Shown: positions 10,925-22,960 of the stretch, in pieces
Numbering within the stretch: position 1 is the stretch's first letter
Layout of the letters: every line of letters starts with the position of its first letter
NCBI GenBank assembly: GCA_951217055.1
Contig: OX578280.1
Span: 36,159,628 to 36,223,627, forward strand
Source: Gerris lacustris
Taxonomy: Eukaryota > Arthropoda > Insecta > Hemiptera > Gerridae
Length of the DNA: 64,000 bases
Direction: 5' to 3'
The notes under the pieces: generated by a model
Told to the model about the DNA's origin: nothing
Database searches by the model: none
What the model saw: the letters and a program-made list of their open reading frames with translations, nothing else
Translations under genes and position numbers: made by a program

Positions 10925-11660
10925 CGCTGAATCCGAATCTGAAGTCAAATTTTCTCCTATACGTAGGTACAGTTTTCCCGAAAAATGCGCCTAAAGTTCG
11001 GAAAAAATTGTGTTTTTCGTCTCAATTTTTCACCCAAAACAATTTCTTAAAAAAAATATATATATTGTCGTTTAATTATCTTCAAACCATGGAGAACACG
11101 AATCTAAAGTAAAAAAAAAATCGATTTTCCCTTATAATGAGTCATATATTATTTATACTACTTTTTCAGTCATATATAAGAAACGTTTTGTGATTTTTTT
11201 CTATTATTCTAGAGAATTACAATAAATCGCAAAACCACAACTTGTATGTCTTTTTTCAATTCAATTGATAGGCTAAATTACAATATTTGATACCCCCCCC
11301 CCCCCCCCCTTCTCGGTCACATTCATTGTATTTATCTAGCATAATGTCAGAAAAAAGTCACAAAACTTTTGTTATATGACTGAAAAAGTAATATAAATAC
11401 AATATGACTCATTATAAGGGAAAAAAGATTTTTTTTTTGTTTATTATTTTTTAATTTTCTTAAAAAAGTAAGGTCAGCAGATTTTTTTTACTTTAAATTC
11501 GTGTTCTCTTTGGTTTAAAGATAATTAAACGCCTAATTTTTTTTTTACAAAACTTTTTTGGACGAAAACCCCCAATTACACAATTTTTCCGACTTTAGGC
11601 TCATTTTCCGGGAAAACTGTTCATATAGGAGAAAGTTTGACTTCGCATTCGAATTCAGCA
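10925..11660. repeat. Large inverted repeat with poly-C at its axis
   Basis: Arms of about 295-315 bp (10925-11220 and 11345-11660) pair with mismatches and small indels. Recognisable partner blocks are CTTATAATGAGTCATAT/ATATGACTCATTATAAG and GTTTTCCCG/CGGGAAAAC. A run of 17 C (11293-11309) sits at the symmetry axis (about 11292). The frames at 10777-11112 and 11558-11752 are arm sequence, not genes. Class unknown. Confidence 0.75.
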
Positions 11661-11936
11661 CACAAAAATACTTCAGAATTTACATTCTGAGGCTAGAAAC
11701 CAAAACAAACATTTATTTTTATAGGTGCGTCGTCGGGACACTACTTGATTAAATAAATGATAAAAAAGAAGTTCCCGATTAACTCGAACAAGACTTAATA
11801 CACACACTTGCATAGAGAATTAAAATCCCATAATATCAAATTAAATCAATTTATTATGAAATATACAAATAAAGCGTTCAACAGGTGGTTGAATTTGTAT
11901 TTTAATTTGCCAAAACCGTTTGAAAGAGTTCATTTC
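11661..11936. other. AT-rich gap
   Basis: Nothing recognised. Confidence 0.4.
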
Positions 11937-12165
11937 GTTACACGATCTCTTAAAGTTTTAGGAGGAATTTCTTGATTTCGCCTCGAGGTAGGATTTCTCT
12001 TAATAATTAGTGTGTGATTATTATAGAAGTCGGCCATTAGTGTAGGCTTAATGTGTCTGCACAAACCACATACAAATGTTTTATAAAAAAAAACTTTTTT
12101 GGACTTTTAAAATGTGTAAATCCATCAATATCTCAAAATCGAATTTTTGCGATACCACAATACTT
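11937..12165 (+). repeat. Family C repeat, degenerate copy
   Basis: A weak third copy of the repeat at 14830-15210 and 24586-24998. It keeps GTCTGCACA, an A-rich tract with CTTTTTTGGACTT, GTGTAAATCC.TC and the end CACAATACTT. Confidence 0.5.
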
Positions 12166-13154
12166 ACGTAAAAGTACAAACATAAATAGATAAAATTGAG
12201 ACTCTTCTTCTTTTTTAATTAATAATGAAAATATAATAATGTCGAGAGAAGATTAAAGTCTACCTCACCTTAAGACCTTTCAAAGATTAAAGATTTATTC
12301 TCCGTTCATCGTCAAAATGTCAAGGTTATGCCACAAGTTCTTTCAGATTATTTTAAAATGAGTAAGCAGACACTATTATCACAAACAGCAGAGAGTTTCA
12401 GAAAAAATATCAAAATTGGGGAGGCAAATCGCCAAGTAAACACAAAGAGGAAATAAAAAATATTGTTTTATACACATCATTTTTCTAGTTCTTCATATTA
12501 TATAAGATAATTTTTTTGGGTACCATATAAAATATTGTTTTTTTACGCCTCAAAGATGTGGAATGAATAAAGTAGATGAAAGAGCAGAATATACAAATTG
12601 CAGAATTAAAACGAAAAGAAAGTGATTAAATTCCCTATTTTCTCCTTTTAAAAATAAGATTTATTTTCAGCAACATAATTCATATTTTCTAATTTATGGA
12701 CTCAGCAGATACATAATGGAAACCATTATGAGAAGAAAGTCGTACAATCTAAACCACTAATAGATAAAACTAAATAATTCTAAGTTTTAATTTTTAAATA
12801 ACTGAGAAAAGGATTCTATTAATGAATTAAAAAGATAAATAAATTAACGACATAATTTTAGCATAAAGAAATGAACGGCTCAATTTTAGCGTAAATAAAT
12901 TAACGGCTCAATTTTGGCACTGTCTTTGTAATTCTCATTTTGCTTGCATCATAGAACGAAATTTCAAAGCTAATAATAGGGCATCAACACATTTATTTGT
13001 ATTTTATATAATATGATCTAAACAACTAAACACTTACATTGAAAGAATTTTTTGAGAAAAGGAAATTCGAGTTTTAGGTATTCCAAAATGAATTTAGATT
13101 TGTGAAGTTTATTGGGATTATAAAAGTGTTTGAAAAGTAGGAGTGAAAAATATC
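12166..13154. other. AT-rich gap
   Basis: About 1 kb without recognised genes or repeats. The phrases AACGGCTCAATTTTAGC and AACGGCTCAATTTTGGC at 12870-12920 form a 33-bp tandem duplication. Confidence 0.4.
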
Positions 13155-13640
13155 TGACATTTAGTGTGGTAGATAGCTTCCTTAAATCTCTGAAGATATG
13201 TTCAAAGAGAATAAAATAATGTACAAGGAGGTAGATTTCAAAATGTAAGTGTTACCCAAAAAACTAGGTTAAAGCACAAGAGGAAGCAAAATGTGCAGAA
13301 ACTGAAAATTAAAATGGGACCACCTGTGGGGGCTAATTAAATAACGTTATATAAATTTAATAAAAATAAGATAAGTAGTTTTTAAAGCAGTGTTGATAAA
13401 AAAAAAGTGTCTGCTCATACGCGATAGGGATTAAACGGCGCAAACGATTAATGTTAATATTAGGCCAACTTTGATACTATCTGTTTAAAATTGCCAAGTA
13501 GTTTTCAAAAAATATTGACCGACAGATATACTTAAGACCACAAAAAAGGTTCCCTGATGTCTGTCTGAAAATCCTGATGAGGAAATTCGTTCAGTAAGAA
13601 TGATCACATTACTTCCGTTACTTTCAATAAGCTCGGAAAA
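13155..13640 (-). repeat. Family A element (minus orientation), diverged
   Basis: Ends TTTAGTGTGGTAGATAGCTT at the left and ACTTCCGTTACTTTC..AAGCTCGG at the right, with CTGATGTCTG in the interior. Several indels. Confidence 0.65.
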
Positions 13641-14289
13641 AATAATGATAATCTATTTTACGAGGGTAATCTTTCAAATACACTAATGTAATATCTTCTT
13701 TTCAAATAAGTTTTTGGCCTAGCCACTCGATACCTAGTTACACACCATTAAAAAAATATCGACCAATATTCAGAGATTTCAATAAAGGAACTGATGAACC
13801 GAAATGAAAGGAGAAGGGGAAATTGAAAAGGCTTCGCCTAATGATAGCCTGGAACTGAATAGAAATTGATAATGAAACTCAGGCCTTGTTGGTATCCAAG
13901 TTATAATGAACAACCTTTACAGAATGAGCTCCTCAAGAGACAAACTATCAATTAATTCAATATAATCCATCATCCGTCTTATCATAAGATAATAAACTTA
14001 TTTAAAAATGAACAGTCATCTCAAACTAAGGGGGAAAATTCTCCTCTCCCCCCCCCCCCCAAAAAAAAATAACAATTCATCATTCTTGAATTTCACCTTA
14101 ATAAAATATCAACTGCCATAATATCAATTTATAAAAGAATACAAGAAGCAGAGAATAAAAGCTCTGATGTACATTTTAATATAAAGCATAAATGTTACAT
14201 ATAACATAAATGAAAGAGTTCAGACCTGAAGCACTGTTCAAATTCAATAAAAAAAAGTCGTTCTCGTATAATCTTGCTTCCAGATCCCT
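13641..14289. other. Gap with poly-C tract
   Basis: Contains a run of 13 C (14048-14060) followed by A9. At 14221-14256 lies a 35-bp segment (GACCTGAAGCACTGTTC..) that recurs at 15211-15248. No gene recognised. Confidence 0.45.
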
Positions 14290-14835
14290 TCTTTTTTTAA
14301 ATTATTATTATTTATTAGAAAATTGCAACTACATAATTTTACATGTTCATGTTACAAGCAATATTGATGTTAGTTTTTACAATGACTTGAGTGGTTTGAA
14401 GTGAGGAACTGTCCATTAGCAGCACTCACAGATACTAGCTTGAATTAATACAATTGATAAAACATAAATATATTTAGACGTTAAGCATTGTTTAATAGAT
14501 CAAGTGGCCACTGCCTCTTTAGACGTCGAGGAGGATTTCCAGGAATGAATGGTAACGACAGGTTGTGAATTGAAGGATTTATATCGGGATATGGCTAGAT
14601 CATGGACGAAGGGGACTTTAAGGTCGTTGTGAAGTGAAGGGTGAAGTTAGAAACATAGAAAGGAGCGTGGACTATTTCTTCTTAGGATTTTGGACTGTTA
14701 TGTAGGGACTAAATACGATAGGAGTTGGTCGTTTGGTGCAACCCCAGAGTTCAGTACCGTATGACCATATGGGCTTAATTATTGTGTTATAAATGAGTAA
14801 TTTGTTATACACCTTATGTTATCAGATCCCCAAAA
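14290..14835 (-). pseudogene. Jockey-type LINE relic, 3' end of the RT ORF
   Basis: On the minus strand, 14830 down to 14730 reads KLLIYNTIIKPIWSYG then TELWGC, which is the conserved region after the reverse transcriptase of Jockey-clade LINEs. About 14630-14595 gives HNDLKVPFVHD, and about 14525-14490 gives an RRLKRQWP-like end. The family's usual order is preserved. Frameshifts and stops break the frame, and everything upstream (endonuclease, RT core) is missing, so this is a 5'-truncated dead copy. Below the stop, an A/T-rich 3' region ends in an AATAATAATAATTTAAAAAAA tail near 14320-14290. Confidence 0.7.
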
Positions 14836-15210
14836 CGTTTTCGTTTTTAACACTCTCAGATTTATTTTCACCGATATCTCGGAAACTAGATTTTTCCCTG
14901 GAAATATTTAAATGGACTACATTTTAGAATTGTTTAATCATAATCGTCTCAACCGTTTTCAAGAAATATTTTTTTGGGGTGTAGCGCCCCCGAATTTGGA
15001 GCTAAAATTGATTCCTCGATTTTGCCTTGGAGTATAATTTTTCTGAACACCAACTTCAAAATCGGCCCAGTAGTTTAGGCTCCACGCGTCTGCACAGACG
15101 ACAGACATATTTTTTTTTTAAAAAAAACAATTTTTTTGGACTTAGGGGACACCTCAAAACGTGTAAATCCGTCCAAATCTCAAAAACGAATTTTCGCGCC
15201 ATCACAATAC
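14830..15210 (+). repeat. Family C repeat, copy 1
   Basis: Matches 24586-24998 over about 380 bp. Shared blocks: GATATCTCGG.AACTAGATTTTTC, AAATGGA.TACATTTTAGAATT, CACGCG.CTGCACAGAC, A-rich tract, and the end TTTTCGCGCCATCACAATAC. It lies next to the Jockey relic. No protein is encoded in frame 15027-15218. Confidence 0.75.
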
Positions 15211-15963
15211 AGACATGAAGCACTGTTAAAATACAATAAAAAAAATCGGTAAAGAAGGTGAATCCAATTTACGAAAACATCTATTCATGAATAAAAGTAG
15301 CCGGAACAATAATAATTAATTTTATGTTTACAGTGATTATAGAGTGGGCTCACTTCAAAATAAGAGCCATGCGATGCCAAGTTATAATAAATGTTTATTA
15401 AAACTTTTATCTCGATTATCGTCCTTCATCAAGACATACCTGCTTTATAAACATGTCATAAACAAAGATGAACAACAGTAAAATATATCTCAAATTTAAA
15501 ATTACTTATAATCACAGCAAAATTGTTTAAATAGCGTTCAAAAACAGATATTAAAAAGCGATAAATAAAGTCAACATGTAAAATATTAAATCATTATTCA
15601 ACGGAAATAAGAACCGTATTTTTTTAATTATTCATTTTTCCTTAAAAGTGATTTAGTGTTTGACAGTTTTAATTCCACAAAGATTAGTTGGGAAGGAAAA
15701 CCATGGAATATCCATTTTATTAGTTAAAGACCGCAGAGGAGGGGGTCTTGTTCTGCGTAACTGGGGTAAAGCGGGGAGAAGGTGATGTATTGAAAGCTCG
15801 TTCAGTTTGTCAAAGTCTCCCAACGACATAGTGCTTGAAAGCTCCCCAATCCCATTTTTCAAAATCTCTTCCAAAAACTGACAAATCCCTTGCAATTTTT
15901 TTTTTTACCGTGTCAAGATAAATATTTTCCAAGTTGTTTATCGCAATATGTATAGATTTATAC

Positions 15964-15964
<1 letters not shown>
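15211..15964. other. Gap; PLE-end-like motif and an unassigned frame
   Basis: On the minus strand at about 15435-15385 there is CTTGATGAAGGACGATAATC then GAGATAAAAG and AATAAA, similar to the end motif of the window's Penelope-like foldbacks. A minus-strand frame of 80 codons (15653-15895) is somewhat more GC-rich but opens on TTG, not ATG, and matches nothing I recognise. Confidence 0.35.

Positions 15965-16042
<78 letters not shown>
15965..16042. repeat. (TA)n microsatellite
   Basis: About 38 uninterrupted TA units, preceded by GTGTG. Confidence 0.95.
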
Positions 16043-16047
<5 letters not shown>

Positions 16048-16289
16048 GATGTCCACTTAAAATGCTTTGCTTAAATATAGGTAACTATTAAATAGAAAGC
16101 GATAAATTACCGAGATAAATATATGTCCCCATCTTCAACCGTTGCTGTAAGGATTAATGTTAAATATATACATTAATAACATTTTTGATTAAGTGAGTAA
16201 TTTTTTAACTAGTAAAATCTTAATTCAAGATACAAGAAAAACGAGAGTTTGCAAATGATTAGTTTTACAATATTTTCATAAAGTTTTTT
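16043..16289. other. AT-rich gap
   Basis: Nothing recognised. Confidence 0.4.
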
Positions 16290-16380
16290 TCTAAATTATA
16301 TCATTTTTACTTAAATATTACTTGTAATATTGTAAATACTATAAGCAATAAAATGTTGATTGATTGATTGATTGATTACT
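16290..16380 (+). repeat. Truncated LINE 3' tail
   Basis: TAAATACTATAAGCAATAAA followed by ATG and (TTGA)4-5. A polyadenylation-like signal leading into a short tetranucleotide repeat is typical of the 3' ends of several LINE clades. No coding part remains. Confidence 0.45.
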
Positions 16381-17399
16381 TGTAAAAATGAATCAATATA
16401 TTTAAATTTAATCATAGTTGTTATTACATTAATAAACTTCGTAATGATTATTTGTTAAATCACAAATCCATTAGTGAAATTAAGATTAAGAAGTCGGGTT
16501 TAATCACGTGATACGAGAAAATAATAATCCTAGAATAAATTGAACAGAGTTCCTTGTTTTTTAAAAAGTTCTTAAAATATCATATTATTTTTTATAATAC
16601 AAAAAAAGTGTCCCTTATGAAAGAATTTTTTTCTAAAAGATAAACTGATTAAGTAGTTAAGTGGACTTATCAGGTATTGTGGAAATAAGGTTGGAAAATA
16701 AAAGTTCAAATTTTAGACATGAAGATTTATTATACCATATAGATTTAGACGATCATAATTGTGAACTTAATTTGTGAACGCTAAGGTTTGGTTCATTATA
16801 AATAGTTAGTATCAGTAGTAGTAAATATCTGTGAAATTGAATTTTATATTTATATTAATTAACTAATAGCCAGTCTATTGTAAGAACTGTAAAATACTCC
16901 CAAGAGAGGAAAGCATCTTGGGTAGAATGATCAAAGATAAAAAATATTAACAAATAAAATAAAATAAATAAATTGATTACTTGTTTGATGAAAGAGGTTT
17001 TTATAATTCCTGGAACAAATTATACAATAATATTTAAATTAATATTTTGGTTAATTGTTTTTATTTTTTTTGTAATTTCGGATTTATTTTTTGTACCGCA
17101 AATATTGTTGATATAATTGATGTATTGTAACATTTTTGTAATAGCAATTTCTTGTTTAATACTTAGGGTAACAGACAATAAGTATAATAAATTATAACAA
17201 AAACCACACAATTATAATTTCTTAAAATATGAGTATTATTTTAGAAATTATTATACAAAAGCAATAGTTTTAAAGAAATAATTATAAAAATGGCGAAAGG
17301 GACTTAAATGACCTTCTCAATTATATGGCCGATTCGAAAATCTTCTCACAAATATTGTTGATTACATTATTATAAAAGGAAACTAAATTTTAAATTTGA
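16381..17399. other. AT-rich gap
   Basis: Nothing supported over about 1 kb. Frame 17020-17211 (minus) is low-complexity A/T sequence. Confidence 0.4.
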
Positions 17400-17620
17400 A
17401 GGTTCTAGTGCAATTGGTTTTGGAGATAACGTTCTGAGATCGAATTCTGCAAATAAATTGCCGCCATTTTAAATTAAGATGGCGGACCGTAAAAAGCTTT
17501 CTTAGCAAGCACCTAGGGGGTAAGATAAGCCTCCATGCAAAATTTCAGGTCTCTAACTATTACCGGTCTAGAGATACTGTGTTTGAAATAAATGGCCAAC
17601 ATATTGGAAAAAAATTCTAA
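17400..17620. repeat. Possible repeat fragment with hairpin
   Basis: Contains a hairpin CCGCCAT..ATGGCGG (17461-17486). The phrase around CCATTTT.AATTAAGATG resembles CACCATTTTGATTCAAGATG at 31185-31205, suggesting a dispersed repeat. Boundaries are unclear. Confidence 0.35.
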
Positions 17621-18060
17621 AAAAGGAAAATCATTAAAAAAGTCGTTTATATAAACAATGGAAGATAAATTTCGAAGTCTAGAACCTTGTTAACGCATTA
17701 AATTGACAGACTTCAATTAAGAAAATTAATTCACAATAAATAAGTTTCTTTTTTACTTTAAAATATTATAGTTCTGAGTTGAATTATATTCTGAGTTATA
17801 TTTCTGTCTGAATTAATCGGAGGCACGGCTTTGTTTTGGTATAATTTTACTGGGCTATATAATCATATAGATATCTTACAATGGTTAAATATAATATTAT
17901 GAAGAACCACCTTGCAAATCCGGATAATCGACAATCCGTTTTCCACCAAAGCTGATTTCGGAGTTTTACAAAGCATCATCTAGAAGTCTAGCTGAATTCA
18001 AAAATAATTTCATATAAATTGTTCTAATATTATTTACTTAGAGGGAATCAAAGGGACCAA
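17621..18060. other. AT-rich gap
   Basis: Nothing recognised. Confidence 0.4.
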
Positions 18061-18527
18061 AGGGATTAAAACGAATGCCTCTTCACAAAATTAATATTAT
18101 TTTCAAAGCAAGCTTTCGGCCTCTCTGCCTCTTTATTCATTAGTGCTTAACAATGAATGACAGAATAGTTTAAGTACTCGTAATAATTGTATCAAAGAAA
18201 GTATACAATATAATTTAAAGGTCCAAAAAGGCAACAAAACAATTATTATAGTGCTCTAATTCTTAATTAAATTATTAACTTTGCTTTAGTTGTTAACTTC
18301 TGTAGTTTTGGTTTTATCTAAATTTACTTTTTTGGAACTTATAATTTTATTGCATGCTTAATACACATCTTTCGCTAGTGCTTATTGCTTCCGAGCTTAC
18401 CGAAAGTAACGAAAGCACTGAGATATTTCTGAAATATTTATACTGCTATTCATTGTAGGTATGATAGCAGAAAGGCCGAAGCTGACTTTGAAAATTAATT
18501 TAGAGGAGAGGCGTTCGTTTTAATTGG
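18061..18527. repeat. Foldback element containing a family A scrap
   Basis: Left arm about 18061-18135 and right arm about 18460-18527 pair imperfectly: AAAACGAATGCCTCTTC with GAGAGGCGTTCGTTTT, and GCTTTCGGCCT with AGGCCGAA. Between them lies a 50-bp fragment of the family A head (18387-18436, GCTTCCGAGCTTACCGAAAG). Read on the minus strand, the left arm has GAGGCCGAAAGC followed by AATA-rich sequence, like other foldbacks here. Confidence 0.65.
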
Positions 18528-18577
18528 TATATCGTATCAATCCCACTTACGATTCTTCACATTCAATATGACAATAT

Positions 18578-19165
18578 TTCGGGTCTTTTTTGTCATCCCC
18601 CTCCCCACCTACCGGGCGATTTTTCGCATATACAGGGTTACACCCTTTATCGTTTATGGGGTTTTCTGATTTCCTAAGACTATTTAGTGCAAAAAAAGCT
18701 GAACAAAGCATGGCTAATGTTAATTACCTCATTATTTATAGATATATTTATATTTATACTTTTTTTGACCTTTGTCCAAAATTATGATAAGTAGATAATA
18801 TTTTTATATCATTAGAGTTTTAAGGAAAAATCAATCAGTCTACTAGGTATTAGTGTAAAAGATGCTAATTTGCTGCTATTTATTAGAATATATATGTCCT
18901 TCTTCGATCTGTCCGTGCGGTTAATTCGAAAGAGGCGAGAGTTCAGTTTTCACAAAGACAGGGTATTATTTTAGTGTTATTTATTTTTTTTTTTCTTTTT
19001 AAATATGAGTTTATTTTAATGAATTGTGAGTTTGTTTAACCTTTCAAATTCTAAACAGTAGTCTGCTAGGGCAGACAACCATAAAAGTTGAAGGGTACAA
19101 CTCTGTTTTTGCGAAAAATCGCACGGTAGGTGTGAGGGGGGGGGGGGGTGATAACAAAACAGATT
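18578..19165. repeat. Foldback element with poly-G arm
   Basis: Left arm about 18578-18690 and right arm about 19050-19165. Partner blocks: CACCTACCGGGCGATTTTTC with GAAAAATCGCACGGTAGGTG, and CTAAGACTATTTAG with CTAAACAGTAGTCT. Where the left arm has CCCCCTCCCC, the right has a run of 13 G (19136-19148), so this tract has expanded in one arm only. The loop includes plain A/T sequence. Confidence 0.65.
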
Positions 19166-21332
19166 ACTTAAGACTACTTATCAAAGATATAGTAAACAAA
19201 TTTACAGGAAAAACTCCTAAATCCTATAATTTATCGATAGATCGGGCAAATGGGGACTGATATGCCCTCACCACAGGGGTTGATTGATTTGTACTCGTCC
19301 CGAACTCGAATGTGCGTTAAATGCGAACTACAAATGCGGAACGATTGTTTGACAGTCGGCTAGGGTCTCTCCGGGAAGGTCAAAACATCTTGTTTTATCT
19401 TTAAATAATTTGAAGCGTCTCGGTCGTCAAGCTCGATTTTTCCCGTTCGCTTTAGGTCGAGAGGTTTGAGGAATGATCGATAAGCGTCCACTTTCACTAC
19501 CACCATGATAGAGCCGAAGTTACCAACTTTTAGAGTAGGAGGGTGTAATTCCATTTCATTTTCAAAGTTGTTGCTTAGCGTAGGCCCTTAAAAGATTTTG
19601 CTTCGCAAATTGCTCATTTGGATAGGATTAAGAAGATGACTAATGAGCACACTTTAAACTTTTTGTAAGTCTATTAGTTTACACAGGAACAAAAAGAAGC
19701 TTCTTTAATTTAGCGGGGTAGCTTAATGGGCCCAACTGTAAGGATGTTTCTATGGGTTAAAGCCCTCCGATGGAAAAAGTCACTATTTCAAGAAGTCCTA
19801 GGATCAACTACTTTAGCTTTTGCACGAATTAATAGCTTTTATTCGTCTTGAATTAAAGAATTTCTCGACGAGAAAGAAGCAAATTTTAAAACAAACATTA
19901 GATCCGATATTTAAGAGAGGAAAACACTTTTAAAATTAATTGTTTAAGTCAAAACCGTAACTTTTTCAGTTTTATTCCTTCTGATATAAAAACGTTTCTA
20001 ATCTCCAAATTGTGATCAAAATCTTTTAATAACTTAGATTTTTCTTTATTTATTTAGTCACAGCAAGTACTAAGGAATGCATTATCAAGAAATAGAGTTA
20101 TCTCTTGCATTTCAAACATCAAATCATAAATAAAATATTAAAAATCTGGAATTCTCTATAAACACATTTATTTTTATAACCCCAAAAAAATTTGAATTAA
20201 ATATTACAAGACTCGTGGGCGGGTAACTGACGTAAATTTTGGAAAGAAATTTAATATCCGAATCTTGATAAACCAGTATTGGTTGGTCGAGTTATCGATC
20301 AGAGTACTAGTATATTTAGAAGGTAGGGTAATAGTACACTAAACTAGTAATTCATAAGGGTGTGGTGAAGCTACCTAATTGGAGTATTGGAAATATAATG
20401 GAGAGGGCTCTCTCCACATATATAGGTTAGAGGAAATTTAGATAAAGTGCAAACAATCTGGGCAAACAGATAAAAGATAATCCTGCGTAAATTATTTAGA
20501 GGCGTCGATACTAGATTCTACTACTAACGTTAATATTTGGACATTATAGGTCATAACAATTTTGTGTTACTGAAAGCAATATATTTGGATAAAGGTCAAC
20601 AGGTAATGATGCTGCATGTGAAATAAAAAAAAATCAAATACTTAAAAAATTATTCCTTATAGAGAAAAAAAGAGAGAGATATTAATACTATACATAATAA
20701 AGCATTGTACCTTACGAGAAAACTATTAATTTAACATAAACGAAAGGGAATACATAGGTCCTTTTTGAAATTCCAAGAAAAACTACAAACTGAAAGTAAT
20801 ATTTGAATTTGGCAAAAAACATTGTCTATCATAAAGGGTGGGACATGGCTATTCACCACCGGTTTGTTTTTTTTCAAATGCTTATTGCTAGGCAATGTCC
20901 CGAAGACGAACTTTGCCGACCACATATTCTTAAAAGGCACTAAAAGATTAACTTGTAAACTAAATTCTAGGTTGATGTTAGTCAGACATTTTTTGCACGC
21001 TATCTCCAGGACTACTATAATAATATCTATAAAATAAATAAAATTTAAGTTACGAATTCATACGACATTATTGTAGGGTATAAACCAGTAGTTTTTCAAC
21101 TGACTAGCTTACTGGTAAAGGCTTACTTTTATTTTACGTACAAAATTGTTTTTTTTTTTTTACGGAATAAAATTCCTACGGCCTTGTTATAAGCGAATAC
21201 AAGATGCCAGGTCCTTTACATTGGAACTAAGTCCCAAATCCTTAAAATAATAATTCACCTCCAACAAAAAAGGCCACAACTATCAATAGAATTGCAATAA
21301 GATACCTCCATTCTGAAAAACCAAACCTCAAC
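19166..21332. other. Gap; one unassigned minus-strand frame
   Basis: A 64-codon minus frame (19360-19554) is less A/T-biased than its surroundings (residues include VGNFGSIMVVVKVDAYRSFL), but I recognise no family. Further frames at 20731-21037 overlap on opposite strands and are not supported. At 19711-19770 a tRNA-like phrase (TAGCTTAATGG) lacks a proper B box. Confidence 0.3.
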
Positions 21333-22960
21333 TCAAGTGCATGTAGGTCAAGGTACAGTTTGCTATGGCCAACCTGTTGTCCAAACAAAATTTCATTATG
21401 TAGTCAGAGCCCTCGAGTTGAAAAATGTTTCTCATCTAGTAAATTCTCCACCACCGCAAAGAACATACCAAGCTTTGGTGAATTATAGACGCTTTTTATG
21501 ACTCTGGAGAGAGGTAGAAAATATATCTAATAGATTATGGGATATTAAACCGGGCATTTGCAGGTTTTATAAAAAAAAAAAAATGGTTAAGCCCAAAATA
21601 TCATTCCACCATTTAACATATCGGGGAACTAGAAAGCTCTGCACTCGCAGTGGTGAAGGGTTCGACGTTAAACCACCTCTGGATAACCGAAAAAACCGCA
21701 GGTTAGAGAGACCTTATCGACCCAGGTGACCTATTGGAAATTACAGCAACCAGGACGAGAAGAAAAACCCCGATCCTATACTTACAAACTCTTTGCGGTA
21801 AATGGCACCGGCATTAATACGTTCGGTGAAACGTGCCTCACTTTGGTATGGGTCGAAACTACTCGAAGAATTTTATCGTTACTGGTGTATCCTCGCCTAT
21901 CCTTAGAGCTGATTTCTATATGATCACAATCTGATAATCGATATGAAGTCCCTTGAACTCATCGATGGACACACTTAAATGAAATTTTAGTGCATTTTCA
22001 TCTGGATAGCCAGTGGTAATCCAAGTGATCAAAGAAGAATCCATTTATGTTCACCTACTAAGAACCTCGTTCCACAGATTATGAAGGATTTCTCACTAGC
22101 TGAGATCAAACACACAATATCCCATATCAACACTACTGGACTTCCATGTTTGCTAAGGCACGAAGACTAGATCCGAAAAAGCTTTCTGATGCAAAGGCTG
22201 AGTTCAACTCGAAACAACGTTTTGGGGAGGCTAATTGGGAGACCAACTCCTAAACAAACGTTTCAGCGCTTCATACATGATATTCTACGAGGAATTGATT
22301 ACGTTTATGTTTAAATTGATGACGTACATGCAGCCTCCAGTTCACCGGAGGAACATATTAATCACCTTGTTTTTGGCAAGGGTGCAGGGTGCGGTGGGTG
22401 GTTTAAGTTTCTTGGGTACAACCTGTCTAAAGAAGGTCATCATCATTAAAAACCCCGCGTATATTTCATAATTTAAGACTTTAATGCTGTAATTAATTTT
22501 TATAACCGTTTTGTTAAAAAAATCTCGATTCTTTAAGCACCCCTTGAAATCCTAATCACAACCCGTGTAAAAGTATATGACACCTGCTCTCTAGACAGAA
22601 GAGGCTAAAAACGCTTTCACAGCCTGTAAACAAGCTCTCTTCATCGCTACATCATTTATTTTTTTCAAAACCTGGTGGCATCGTGCCATCTTGTTACGGA
22701 TGCATCAGAGAAAAAGAGTGGTAGCAGCGCTTTAACGGATTGAGGACAACACCGCTCGCTCGACCTATAGCTTTCTTCTCAAAAGAAGCTGACTCCAACC
22801 CATACAAGAGTACAGAGCATAAGATCGCGAGCTCTTAGCGATTTACAGTATTGTGAAACATTTCCGCCAACTTCAGGAAGGAAGAAATTTCAAGTTATCA
22901 TTTGCCTTCCGGCAGAACAATGGTATATAGATTCACGCGCTGGATGGAGGCCATACATAT
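21333..22960 (+). pseudogene. Ty3/gypsy-type gag-pol relic
   Basis: A dead LTR-retrotransposon fragment with domains in the usual order but many stops and frameshifts. The gag-like part lies at 21391-21500 (VVRALELKNV, then a proline-rich SPPPQRTYQAL). The protease region is around 21720-21960: LFAVNGTGINTFGETCLTL is typical of gypsy proteases, and the active site upstream is degraded to a DPGD-like form. RT N-terminal sequence is at 22125-22215 (TGLP..AKARRLDPKKLSDA) and the RT palm at 22255-22400 (TFQRFIHDILRGIDYVYV, a stop, then IDD). RNase H-like sequence follows at 22590-22900. Most of the RT fingers and palm between 22215 and 22255 is deleted. No LTRs were identified. Confidence 0.8.

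Noticed and set aside
15653..15895. 80-codon minus-strand frame as a gene
   Set aside because: It starts on TTG, matches no family and has no splice or promoter context.
19711..19770. tRNA-like sequence with A box TAGCTTAATGG
   Set aside because: The B-box position reads GGTTAAAGCCC, the box spacing is short and the acceptor arms do not pair.
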